Source: Stenotrophomonas cyclobalanopsidis (GTDB lineage: Bacteria; Pseudomonadota; Gammaproteobacteria; Xanthomonadales; Xanthomonadaceae). From it: a DNA stretch of 33,806 nucleotides. The stretch lies in NCBI RefSeq assembly GCF_008710035.1, contig NZ_VYKI01000016.1:48745-82550 (forward strand), written 5' to 3'. The notes beneath the pieces are model-generated. The model was not told where the DNA came from. It searched no databases and saw only the letters and a list, made by a program, of their open reading frames with translations. Position numbers and translations under genes: made by a program. Below, piece by piece: positions 1 through 7,659 of the stretch. The first letter of the stretch is position 1. Every line of letters starts with the position of its first letter.

Positions 1-79
1 GTTTCCTTTTTTTATTTTCTAGCAAGGCTATCGTGCTTTTGCCGCCCTGTCGAGATGGCCTCGACTCTACAAAAGGCGA
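1..79. other. Left end, AT-rich leader and one GTAG hairpin
   Basis: The first 40 bases are strikingly AT-rich for this genome and hold no supportable gene. Bases 50-70 form a palindrome (TCGA, spacer, TCGA) ending in CTCTAC, a reverse-oriented GTAG (SMAG-like) element just downstream of the LysR stop. A contig break in or near a repeat is the simplest reading of this edge. Confidence 0.5.
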
Positions 80-979
80 TCAGGGCACGGTATCCAGCCG
101 CGCGCCGATGAAATCGATGAACACCCGCAACTTTGGCAACACATGCCGTCCCGAGGGCCATAGCAGGTGGAAAGTGCCGCAGGAATGCACGTGTTCATCC
201 AGTACGGTGACCAGGCGGCCATCGGCGATGGAATCACGCACCGAGTGCACCGGCACGAAGGCCAGGCCGATATCGCGCAGGGCCAGCTCCACCCGCGCTT
301 CGATGGTGTTGGCAACCACGTGCACGGGCAGTTCCTGCGCCGCTTGTTCATCCGGCCAGTGGATCGGCCACGCCTCCAGCTTGCCGCTGCTGGGGAACCT
401 GTAGTGCAGCAGGGTGTGCTGCAGCAGGTCGGCTGGCGTCTTGGGCACGCCGCGCCGCTGCAGGTAGGCCGGTGAGGCGACGATGCGCCGCGGGAACACG
501 CCCAGGCGCCGGGCATTCATCCGCGAATCGCTGGGCTCGCCCACGCGCAGCACGGCATCGAAGCCTTCTTCGATGACATCGACCAGGCGGTCGCTGAAAT
601 CGAGATCAAGGCGGATGTCCGGATAGGCGGCCATGAAATCGGCCAGCAGCGGCAGGGTCAGGTCGCCCACCAGCGGCAGGCTGATGCGCAGGGTGCCGCT
701 GGGTGCGGCGTGCGGTTGGGCCAGTTCGGTGCGCGCGGCATCGCGCTCGGCAAGGATGCGGCGGCAGCGCGCCAGGAACAGCTGGCCCTCGGCGGTGAGG
801 GTGATGCTGCGCGTGCTGCGATGGAACAGGCGCACGCCCAGCGCGTGTTCCAGCCGCGCCACGCACTTGCCGGCAGCCGAGGCGGAGATGCCCTGCAGGC
901 GGCCGGTCTCGACGAAGCTGCGGGTGTCGGCTGCATGCACGAAGGTCTGCAGGTTGGCGAGATTGTCGAGGACGGACAT
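80..979 (-). CDS. LysR-family transcriptional regulator
   Basis: A 299-residue LysR-type regulator, the usual family length. The N-terminal winged helix-turn-helix covers about residues 1-60 (FVHAADTRSF, then an HTH ending RLFHRSTRSITLT). The substrate-binding fold follows to the C-terminus. It resembles the CrgA/AaeR-like branch whose ligands are mostly unknown. The start MSVLDNLANLQ was chosen because LysR proteins begin a few residues before the HTH; an upstream extension of 49 residues is possible in frame but does not look like protein. It is divergent from the serine hydrolase and MFS pair across a 225-bp gap, the usual arrangement for a LysR regulator and its target. That regulatory link is inference. 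Confidence 0.9.
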   Translation of the reverse strand: MSVLDNLANLQTFVHAADTRSFVETGRLQGISASAAGKCVARLEHALGVRLFHRSTRSITLTAEGQLFLARCRRILAERDAARTELAQPHAAPSGTLRISLPLVGDLTLPLLADFMAAYPDIRLDLDFSDRLVDVIEEGFDAVLRVGEPSDSRMNARRLGVFPRRIVASPAYLQRRGVPKTPADLLQHTLLHYRFPSSGKLEAWPIHWPDEQAAQELPVHVVANTIEARVELALRDIGLAFVPVHSVRDSIADGRLVTVLDEHVHSCGTFHLLWPSGRHVLPKLRVFIDFIGARLDTVP

Positions 980-1015
980 GCGGAAGCGCGGCGGGAAAAC
1001 CGCAGGGTAGGGCCA

Positions 1016-1047
1016 GTTGCAGCGGGCGGCCAGCGGGCCGTTGCAAC
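1016..1047. promoter_or_regulatory. Inverted repeat in LysR/hydrolase divergent gap
   Basis: GTTGCA and TGCAAC are exact inverted half-sites about 20 bases apart, in the middle of the gap between the LysR start (979) and the hydrolase start (1205). They could form a LysR-binding region, but the spacing is long for a classic T-N11-A box. Only the symmetry is visible. Confidence 0.25.
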
Positions 1048-1204
1048 ACTGCGGTCCACCGCCGCTGCGCCGGCTGCCGGCCCTTGTGGTCCATGCATGC
1101 GGCCGATTGCGGACCTGGGGGTCCACGAAGCACGGAGCAGCGACCCGCTTTTTGCCGCGGCGCAGGCTGCCTAACGTGGCGACCCTCCCCCAAAGGATTG
1201 CCCA

Positions 1205-2383
1205 ATGAACGCCCTTCCTCTAACCGAACCCACGCCCACGCTGCCCGGCGTGGCCCACGTGCTGCAGCAGGCCCACCCGCAGCGTCTGGTGGGTGCGGTG
1301 GTGCTGGTGCGCGAGCGCGGTGTGCTGCGCCACGCCAGTGCCACCGGCCTGGCCGACCGCGAGGCAGCTACGCCGATGCAGCGCGGCCAGCTGTTCCGCT
1401 TGGCCTCGGTGAGCAAGCCGCTGCTGACCGCGGTGATCCTGCGCCTGGTGGCCGACGGCGTGCTGGACCTGGATACCCCGGTGCAGCGCTGGCTGCCGAC
1501 CTTCCGCCCGGCGCTGGCCGATGGCAGCGTGCCGCCGATCAGCCTGCGGCAGCTGCTGAGCCACACCAGCGGCCTCGGCTATCGCTTCCTGGAAGCGGAT
1601 GCGCAGGGGCCGTATGCGCGTGCGGGTGTGAGCGATGGCATGGATGCGAACCCGCTGAGCCTGCAGGACAACGTGCAGCGCATCGGCCAGGTGCCGCTGC
1701 TGTTCGCACCGGGCAGCCAGTGGCTGTATTCGCTGGGCGTGGATGTGGCCGGTGCCGTAGCCGAAGCCGCGAGCGGACAGACGCTGCAGCAGTTGTTCGA
1801 TCGCTTGCTGGCACAGCCGCTGGGCCTGTGCGATACCGGCTTCAGTACCACGCAGGGCGCGCGCCTGGCGACGCCCTATGTCAGTGATGCGCCTGTGCCG
1901 CACCGGCTGCAGGAAGGCGAGGTCGTCGCGCCCTTCGACGGCGCGGTGGGCATCGAGTACAGCCTGGCGCGCGCTACCGACGCCAGTCGCTATGCCTCGG
2001 CCGGAGCCGGGTTGATCGGCAGCGCTGATGAGGCGATGACCGTGCTGGAAGCGCTGCGCGATGTGCAGGCGTCTGCGCTGCTGCCGCCCGAACTGGCCGC
2101 TGAGATGGGAGCCCTGCAGGCGGGCGAGCAGGGGCCGCCCGATCCGCCGGGCTGGGGCTTCGGCCTGGGTTTTGCGGTGCTGCGTGATGCAGCCGCTTCG
2201 GGCACGCCGCAAAGCGTGGGCACGTGGCGCTGGGGCGGTGCCTATGGCCACAGCTGGTTTGTCGACCCTGCGCGTGGAATCAGCGTGGTGGCCCTCACCA
2301 ACACCCTGTACGAAGGCATGCACGGCGCCTTCGTCGATGAGCTGCGCGATGCGGTGTACCGCGATCTGGAGGCGGCGCGATGA
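1205..2383 (+). CDS. Serine hydrolase, beta-lactamase/family VIII esterase fold
   Basis: A 392-residue protein of the beta-lactamase-like serine hydrolase family (PF00144). The nucleophile motif S-x-x-K is SVSK at S68-K71, and HTSGLGY at about 120-126 is a family signature. The second catalytic motif is YSL (Y175) where class C beta-lactamases have YxN. The C-terminal WGGAYGHSWFVDP stretch resembles family VIII carboxylesterases such as EstB. An esterase or amide hydrolase is therefore more likely than a dedicated beta-lactamase. No signal peptide is seen, so it is probably cytoplasmic. The start is supported by AAAGGA eight bases upstream. It overlaps the MFS gene by 4 bp, implying translational coupling and a shared substrate or product. 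Confidence 0.88.
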   Translation: MNALPLTEPTPTLPGVAHVLQQAHPQRLVGAVVLVRERGVLRHASATGLADREAATPMQRGQLFRLASVSKPLLTAVILRLVADGVLDLDTPVQRWLPTFRPALADGSVPPISLRQLLSHTSGLGYRFLEADAQGPYARAGVSDGMDANPLSLQDNVQRIGQVPLLFAPGSQWLYSLGVDVAGAVAEAASGQTLQQLFDRLLAQPLGLCDTGFSTTQGARLATPYVSDAPVPHRLQEGEVVAPFDGAVGIEYSLARATDASRYASAGAGLIGSADEAMTVLEALRDVQASALLPPELAAEMGALQAGEQGPPDPPGWGFGLGFAVLRDAAASGTPQSVGTWRWGGAYGHSWFVDPARGISVVALTNTLYEGMHGAFVDELRDAVYRDLEAAR

Positions 2384-3564
2384 GCGGGCATGCGGCCGAT
2401 GCGTCGTCGCCTGCGGGCGAGGCCACCCGCCTGCCGTGGAACGCGCTGCTGGCACTGGCCGGTGGCGGCTTCATTACCCTGCTGACCGAGACACTGCCGG
2501 CCGGCGTGCTGCGGCCGATGGGGCAGAGCCTGGGTGTAAGTGATGCGGCGGTGGGGCAGCTGGTGAGCGTGTATGCGCTGGGCTCGGTGCTGGCGGCATT
2601 GCCGATGACCGCGCTGACCCAGCGGCTGCCGCGCAGGCCTTTGTTGTTGGCGGCCATTGCCGGCTTCGTGGTGGTCAATGCGCTGACCGCGCTGACCAGC
2701 AACTACACGCTGCTGCTGGTGGTGCGCTTCCTGGCCGGCGTGGGTGCGGGCCTGCTGTGGTCGCTGGTGGCCGGCTATGCGGCGCGCCTGGTGGTGCCGG
2801 CGCTGCAGGGGCGGGCGATTGCGGTGGCCATGGTCGGTTCGCCGTTGGCGTTGTCGCTGGGTGTGCCGGCGGGCACGCTGCTGGGCCAGCAGATCGGATG
2901 GCGCTGGGCGTTCGGGCTGATGGCATTGCTGGCGGTGCTGCTGCTGGGCTGGGTGCGCTGGGCGGTGCCTGCGCTGCCGGCGGCTGGTGGCGGCCAGCGC
3001 ACGCCGCTGGGCCGCGTGTGGCGACTGCCCGGGGTACGCAGCACGCTGCTGGTGATGGCGCTGTACGTGCTGGCGCACAACGTGCTCTACACCTACATCG
3101 AGCCGCTGGCGATCCTGGCCAACGCGCAGCACTGGCTGGACCGCGTGCTGCTGGCGTTTGGCGTGGCGGCGATCGCTGGCATCGGTATTGCCGGCTGGGG
3201 CGTGGATCGCCATCTGCGCGCGCTGGTGTGGGCAGCGGTGGCTGGTTTCGTGCTGGCGGTGCTGGCCCTGCTGCTGTGGCCGGGCGTGCCGCAGGTGCTG
3301 CTGCTGGCCAGCGTGCTGTGGGGCGTGTCGTTTGGCGCGGTGCCGACACTGTTCCAGACCGCGGTGGCGCGACGTGCGGGCGCGGCGGCGGACCTGGCGC
3401 AGTCGATGCTGGTGACCGGCTGGAACCTGGCGATTGCCGCCGGTGGCATGGCCGGTGGCGTGGTGTTGCAATCGGTGGGGGCGGGGCAGCTGGCGTGGTT
3501 GCCGTTGCTGCTGTTGGCGGTGTGCGCGGCGTGGTTGTGGGCGCGGCCGAAGGCCTGGGTGTAG
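2380..3564 (+). CDS. MFS transporter, DHA1-type exporter
   Basis: A 394-residue, about 12-helix major facilitator protein. The N-terminal half carries TETLPAGVL in helix 1 and a basic loop (LPRRPLLLA) after helix 2, typical of the DHA1 drug/sugar exporter branch (AraJ/SotB/NepI-like). It starts at the ATG inside the stop of the serine hydrolase (ATGA overlap), so the two form one transcription unit. The substrate cannot be read from sequence; an organic small molecule related to the hydrolase reaction is an inference. Its stop codon TAG is part of a GTAG tetranucleotide that opens the downstream repeat region. The product is related to the MFS protein encoded at 22373-23548. Confidence 0.9.
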   Translation: MSGHAADASSPAGEATRLPWNALLALAGGGFITLLTETLPAGVLRPMGQSLGVSDAAVGQLVSVYALGSVLAALPMTALTQRLPRRPLLLAAIAGFVVVNALTALTSNYTLLLVVRFLAGVGAGLLWSLVAGYAARLVVPALQGRAIAVAMVGSPLALSLGVPAGTLLGQQIGWRWAFGLMALLAVLLLGWVRWAVPALPAAGGGQRTPLGRVWRLPGVRSTLLVMALYVLAHNVLYTYIEPLAILANAQHWLDRVLLAFGVAAIAGIGIAGWGVDRHLRALVWAAVAGFVLAVLALLLWPGVPQVLLLASVLWGVSFGAVPTLFQTAVARRAGAAADLAQSMLVTGWNLAIAAGGMAGGVVLQSVGAGQLAWLPLLLLAVCAAWLWARPKAWV

Positions 3565-3604
3565 CGGCTGTTGCATGGGAATGCCGGCCAGCGGCCGGCA
3601 CTAC
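3561..3604. repeat. GTAG...CTAC repeat pair (SMAG-like)
   Basis: The region begins with GTAG (3561-3564, which includes the MFS stop codon) and ends with a reverse element: TGCCGGCC-AGC-GGCCGGCA followed by CTAC, an exact 8-bp hairpin at 3582-3600. Short palindromes headed by GTAG are the hallmark of the SMAG family of Stenotrophomonas. It may serve as a 3' end stabiliser or weak terminator for the hydrolase-MFS operon. Confidence 0.65.
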
Positions 3605-3616
3605 CAGAGCTGCGTC

Positions 3617-3639
3617 ATCCATGCATGGCTTGGATCTAC
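3617..3639 (-). repeat. SMAG-like hairpin, reverse orientation
   Basis: Reverse complement of a GTAG-headed palindrome: the ATCCA and TGGAT arms enclose a GCATGGC centre and end in CTAC. Confidence 0.6.
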
Positions 3640-3650
3640 TGAGAGAGGGC

Positions 3651-3678
3651 GTCGCTGCGATCCAGTGAGCGCAGCGAC
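3651..3678. repeat. 9-bp hairpin at the tail of structured repeat A
   Basis: GTCGCTGCG and CGCAGCGAC are exact inverted arms around a 10-base loop. A related GGGTCGCTTCGCTC sequence lies at the corresponding place next to copy B, so this looks like the outer part of the composite repeat and not an isolated terminator. Confidence 0.45.
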
Positions 3679-3695
3679 CCGCGTTCGCCTTTGCT

Positions 3696-3898
3696 CTTTC
3701 TGTTGATTCCGTGGTCGGACGCCGCAGCAATGTGTCGGTGGCCGGGGCGGTGGGGCTCGCGGGGGTGTCTGCCGCATGGATGCGGCGGACAAGCCTCCAT
3801 GGATGGATTCACGGCGTCCCCCGCGAGCCCCACCGCCCCGGACACGCGCGCAATCGTTGCGCACGCCGTCCCACCACGAGGGGCTCCGCCGTTGGCCG
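3696..3898 (+). repeat. Long structured intergenic repeat, copy A
   Basis: The core is an exact 24-bp inverted repeat: 3742-3765 pairs with 3818-3841. Inside it are a small hairpin (CCGCAT-GG-ATGCGG, 3772-3785) and a conserved stretch (CTCCATGGATGGATTC, then ACGGCGT). Upstream lies a GTTGATTCCGTGGTCGG tail, and downstream a conserved CCACCACGAGGGGCTCCGCC flank (3871-3890). Copies B (11041-11318) and C (11351-11700) share the flanks, tail and inner motif but have different, still self-complementary, stem sequences. No coding potential is credible. The function is unknown to me. It abuts the 3' end of the CSS-EAL gene. Confidence 0.75.
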
Positions 3899-5518
3899 TT
3901 ACTCTTCCGCGGCGTCCCGTTCGATGGGTACGCTGCGCGGGTTCTGCATGTCCTCCCGCGCGGTGCCGTAGCGCTGCTGGCGCTGGTGGTGGAAGGCGAT
4001 GAACGCATCGCGCGGCAGCGGCCGCGAGAACAGCCAGCCTTGCCCGAACTGCACCTGCTGGCTGTGCAGGTAGGCCAGCTGCGGTTCGGTCTCCACGCCC
4101 TCGGCCACCACCCACAGGCCCAGCTCCTTGGCCATGTCGATGATGTGCGGGGTGACCGGGCTGGTCGCGCTTTCGGTGCCGATGGCATCGACGAACGACT
4201 TGTCGATCTTCAGCGCGTCCAGTGGCAGCTGCTCCAGGTACTGCAGGCTGGAATAGCCGACGCCGAAGTCGTCGATGGCGATGCTGTGGCCAGCACGACG
4301 TGCGGCCGCCAGCATGGTGCGGGCGCGGTCGGCATCGAGGAAGCCACGCTCGGTGGCTTCCAGCCAGATCTGCTGCGGCAGGATGCCGCTGCCAGCCATG
4401 CGCTGGGTGATCGACTTCAACGCGCGGCCGCTGATGATGTCCTCGGCCGCGAGGTTGATGGCGATGTGCGCGCTGCGGTCCTGCACCAGCAGTTCGTGCA
4501 TGTCCGACACCACGTTCTCGATCACCAGGTCGGTGAGTGCGGCGATCAGGCCGTGCTCCTCGGCCAGCGGCACGAAGATGTCCGGGCGCACCTGGGTGCC
4601 GTCGGGACGCTGCCAGCGCACAAGGGCCTCGGCACCGACGCAGATGCCGGTCTCCAGCTCGATGATGGGCTGGTAGTGCAGGTACAGCTCGCGGCGGCGG
4701 ATGGCGATGGACAGCTCGCCGCGCAGCGACAGGCGCCGGCGCGACAGCCAGATCACCAGGCTGGCGCCGGCCGCGGCCAGCAGCAGGCCCACCGGCACGA
4801 ACAGCCAGGCCTGCTGGCGGAAGGTGGCGGCCAGGGCGGTGCGCGGGCCGGTGGCGATGGCCAGCCACTCGCTGTTGCGGGCCGTGGCGTGCAGGGTGTC
4901 CTTGTCCAGGCCCTCGCCGGGCTCGCGCAGCTGCTGCCGCAGCAGAGCCGGGTCGATCCCACTCTGCTTGGACAGCAGGCGACCGTCGGGGCTGGCCAGG
5001 GCCAGGCGCACCTGCGGGTCGGCAATGACATCGACGAAGCGGCGCGGATCAACCAGGGTATCGTAGGCGCCGTACAGGATGGACAGTACCGTACGCCCGC
5101 CGCTGGACTGCGGGCGCACGCCCACGGTAATGCCGGCGCCATCGCTGGTCACGTGGTCGGGAGTGGGTGTGTCGACCTCGCCCTCGAACATGCCCCAGGA
5201 GGTGCAGCGCAGCTTGCCGCCCTCGAAGTAGCCCATCTGGTCGACCGAGGGCGTGGTCATCACCAGCGTCTGCATGCGCCGTATGTGCTCGGGGCTGCAG
5301 GGCGGCAGGCGCGAGGCTTCGGCGGCCTTCAGCACCGCCAGCGATTCCTGGTAGGAGACGTCGGCGCGGCGCAGGGCACGCTCGGCAATCTCGCGCAGGC
5401 GGTCCTTTTCCAGGCTGACGGCGCTGTCCCAGGTGGCATAGACCATTACCGCGATCGGCACGATGGCCGCCAGCATGGCCAGGAGAACTGCGCAGATGAT
5501 GACGCCCAGGCGGTTCAT
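3899..5518 (-). CDS. CSS-motif EAL cyclic-di-GMP phosphodiesterase
   Basis: A 539-residue inner-membrane phosphodiesterase that hydrolyses c-di-GMP to pGpG. Order: helix 1 (about 5-27), periplasmic CSS-type sensor (about 35-232), helix 2 (about 238-258), cytoplasmic EAL domain (about 265-515). The sensor has C74 and C105 (RCTSWG), the cysteine arrangement of CSS domains, which in E. coli PdeC-type enzymes respond to periplasmic disulfide status. The EAL catalytic set looks complete: E297 (AEALVRW), N355, E387, D416-D417 (DDFG), K437 and E473 (AEGVE). There is no GGDEF domain. It is divergent from cycA with a 205-bp gap. Redox control is inferred from the family. Confidence 0.93.
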   Translation of the reverse strand: MNRLGVIICAVLLAMLAAIVPIAVMVYATWDSAVSLEKDRLREIAERALRRADVSYQESLAVLKAAEASRLPPCSPEHIRRMQTLVMTTPSVDQMGYFEGGKLRCTSWGMFEGEVDTPTPDHVTSDGAGITVGVRPQSSGGRTVLSILYGAYDTLVDPRRFVDVIADPQVRLALASPDGRLLSKQSGIDPALLRQQLREPGEGLDKDTLHATARNSEWLAIATGPRTALAATFRQQAWLFVPVGLLLAAAGASLVIWLSRRRLSLRGELSIAIRRRELYLHYQPIIELETGICVGAEALVRWQRPDGTQVRPDIFVPLAEEHGLIAALTDLVIENVVSDMHELLVQDRSAHIAINLAAEDIISGRALKSITQRMAGSGILPQQIWLEATERGFLDADRARTMLAAARRAGHSIAIDDFGVGYSSLQYLEQLPLDALKIDKSFVDAIGTESATSPVTPHIIDMAKELGLWVVAEGVETEPQLAYLHSQQVQFGQGWLFSRPLPRDAFIAFHHQRQQRYGTAREDMQNPRSVPIERDAAEE

Positions 5519-5723
5519 GGCCGGGTGTCCAGAGGGCGGGGCAGGGCGCTGCGCATGGCGGGCCGGTCCTTGGTCGGATGCGCTATCTGAGCATGTTGCA
5601 GGCCCGAGGGGAAAGGGTGGGGACGCATGCGCTTTCCGTTTGACGCTTTCAGCCCCCGCCCCGCTGGCGCTCGGCGACGTAGAGGACTACCGTCAAAGCC
5701 TTCACCCGCCCCTTCCCGCGCCC

Positions 5724-7094
5724 ATGACCGAGCCCGCCACGCCCCCTGAACACCTGCGCCGCAGCCTGTCCAACCGCCATCTGCAACTGATCGCCATCGG
5801 CGGTGCCATCGGTACCGGCCTGTTCATGGGGTCGGGCAAGACCATCAGCCTGGCCGGTCCGTCCATCCTGTTCGTCTACCTCATCATCGGCGCGATGCTG
5901 TTCTTCGTGATGCGCGCGATGGGCGAGCTGCTGCTGTCCAACCTGCAGTACAAATCCTTCATCGACTTCTCCACCGACCTGCTTGGCCCCTGGGCCGGGT
6001 TCTTCTGCGGGTGGACGTACTGGTTCTGCTGGATCGTCACCGCCATCGCCGATGTCATCGCCATCGCGGCCTATGCGCAGTTCTGGTTCCCCGAGCTGCA
6101 GGCGTGGATACCGGCACTGCTGTGCGTGATGCTGCTGCTGGGCCTGAACCTGGTGACGGTGAAGCTGTTCGGCGAAATGGAGTTCTGGTTCGCGTTGATC
6201 AAGATCGTGGCCATCTGCGCGCTGATCATCACCGGTGCCGGCCTGGTCGCGTGGGGCTTCACCTCGCCCAGCGGCCATACCGCCTCGCTGTCCAACCTCT
6301 GGAATGACGGCGGCATGTTCCCGATGGGCCTGGTCGGTTTCTTCGCCGGCTTCCAGATTGCGGTGTTCGCCTTCGTCGGCATCGAGCTGGTGGGCACCAC
6401 CGCGGCCGAAACCGCCGACCCGGAGCGCAACCTGCCCAAGGCGATCAACTCGATCCCGGTGCGCATCATCATCTTCTACGTGCTGGCCCTGGTGGCGATC
6501 ATGGCGGTGACGCCGTGGCGCCAGGTGGTGCCGGACAAGAGCCCGTTCGTGCAGCTGTTCGTGCTGGCCGGCATTCCCGCCGCGGCCAGCCTGATCAACT
6601 TCGTGGTGCTGACCTCGGCCACGTCGTCTGCCAACAGCGGCATCTTCTCCACCAGCCGCATGCTGTACGGCCTGGCCGAAGAGGGCCACGCCCCGCGCGG
6701 CCTGTCGCGCCTGTCGCGCGCGGCGGTACCGGCCCGCGGCCTGCTGTTCTCGTGCCTGTGCCTGCTGGGCGGCACCCTGCTGATCTACCTGATCCCGAAC
6801 CTGGTGACCGCCTTCACCCTGGTGACGACGCTGGCAACGGTGCTCTTCATCTTCGTCTGGTCGCTGATCCTGGTGGCCTACATGGTCTACCGCCGCCGGT
6901 ACCCGGAGCGGCACGCCGCCTCGATCTTCAAGATGCCCGGCGGCGTCGCCATGTGCTGGGCCTGCCTGGTGTTCTTTGCCGGCGTGCTGGTGCTGCTGAG
7001 CCTGCAGGCCGACACCCGCCAGGCACTGGTGGCCAGCCCGGTCTGGTTCGTGCTGCTGGGCGCGGGGTACTGGCTGCGGCGTCGGGCGGGGTAG
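5724..7094 (+). CDS. cycA: D-serine/D-alanine/glycine proton symporter
   Basis: A 456-residue amino acid permease of the APC family. From memory it is near-identical to E. coli CycA along much of its length: the N-terminal NRHLQLIAIGGAIGTGLF, then MGSGKTISLAGPSI, RAMGELLLSNLQYKSF, GFFAGFQIAVFAFVGIELVG, and TAAETADPERNLPKAI. About 12 membrane helices are expected. The start MTEPATPPEHLRRSLSNRH was preferred over longer in-frame extensions because it aligns with the short CycA N-terminus. It imports glycine, D-alanine, D-serine and the antibiotic D-cycloserine. The stop TAG is the last three bases of the GTAG that opens the first unit of the downstream repeat array. Confidence 0.95.
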   Translation: MTEPATPPEHLRRSLSNRHLQLIAIGGAIGTGLFMGSGKTISLAGPSILFVYLIIGAMLFFVMRAMGELLLSNLQYKSFIDFSTDLLGPWAGFFCGWTYWFCWIVTAIADVIAIAAYAQFWFPELQAWIPALLCVMLLLGLNLVTVKLFGEMEFWFALIKIVAICALIITGAGLVAWGFTSPSGHTASLSNLWNDGGMFPMGLVGFFAGFQIAVFAFVGIELVGTTAAETADPERNLPKAINSIPVRIIIFYVLALVAIMAVTPWRQVVPDKSPFVQLFVLAGIPAAASLINFVVLTSATSSANSGIFSTSRMLYGLAEEGHAPRGLSRLSRAAVPARGLLFSCLCLLGGTLLIYLIPNLVTAFTLVTTLATVLFIFVWSLILVAYMVYRRRYPERHAASIFKMPGGVAMCWACLVFFAGVLVLLSLQADTRQALVASPVWFVLLGAGYWLRRRAG

Positions 7095-7612
7095 CGTCGA
7101 CCGTTGGTCGACGATCGCGCGCAGCGCGGGGTTTTTCCGCGTTCTGGCCGGGAAGCAGTCGACCAACGGTCGAATCTACCTGGTTTGTCCTGGATGGGCG
7201 GTAGCGTCGACCGTTGGTCGACGATCGCGCGCAGCGCGGGGTTTTCGCGTTCTGGCCGGGAAGCAGTCGACCAACGGTCGACTCTACCTGGTTTGTCCTG
7301 GATGGGCGGTAGCGTCGACCGTTGGTCGACGATCGCGCGCAGCGCGGGGTTTTCGCGTTCTGGTCGGGAAGCAGTCGACCAACGGTCGACTCTACCTGGT
7401 TCGTCCTGGATGGGCGGTAGCGTCGACCGTTGGTCGACGATCGCGCGCAGCGCGGGGTTTTCGCGTTCTGGCCGGGAAGTAGTCGACCAACGGTCGAATC
7501 TACCTGGTTTGTCCTGGATGGTCGGTAGAGTCGACCGTTGGTCGACGATCGCGCGCAGCGCGGGGTTTTCGCGTTCTGATCGGAAGAGCAGTCGACCAAC
7601 GGTCGACTCTAC
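7091..7612. repeat. Five-unit tandem array of paired GTAG hairpins (SMAG-like)
   Basis: Five nearly identical units begin with GTAG at 7091, 7201, 7309, 7417 and 7525, giving periods of 110, 108, 108 and 108 bases. The last unit is cut after its right arm at 7612. Each unit has a left palindrome (GTCGACC-GTT-GGTCGAC preceded by GTAG), about 45 bases of GC-rich spacer, and a right palindrome that is the reverse complement of the left (ending TCTAC). Each half can therefore fold alone, or the halves can pair into a stem of about 22 bp. Units 1 and 4 carry GGTCGAATCTAC and the others GGTCGACTCTAC. The pattern is a tandem expansion of a SMAG inverted pair. Confidence 0.92.
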
Positions 7613-7659
7613 CGGGATTCACCCGGATTTCGCGGGCGCCGCCGGATCATCCGGCCGCC

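Noticed and set aside
1205..2383. Class C beta-lactamase (AmpC) with AmpR regulator
   Set aside because: There is no signal peptide, YSL replaces YxN, no clear KTG box is seen, and the LysR protein is not AmpR-like.
2242..3576. Long minus-strand frame of 444 residues rich in Gln, His and Arg
   Set aside because: It is the antisense shadow of the MFS gene, with composition typical of complementary high-GC frames.
5640..5690. TTGACG near 5641 as a -35 box for cycA
   Set aside because: No acceptable -10 hexamer is found at 16-18 bases; the match is a lone hexamer.
7091..7612. CRISPR array
   Set aside because: The ~108-base units are identical throughout, including the spacer, and are built of inverted hairpins; there are no variable spacers or cas genes.
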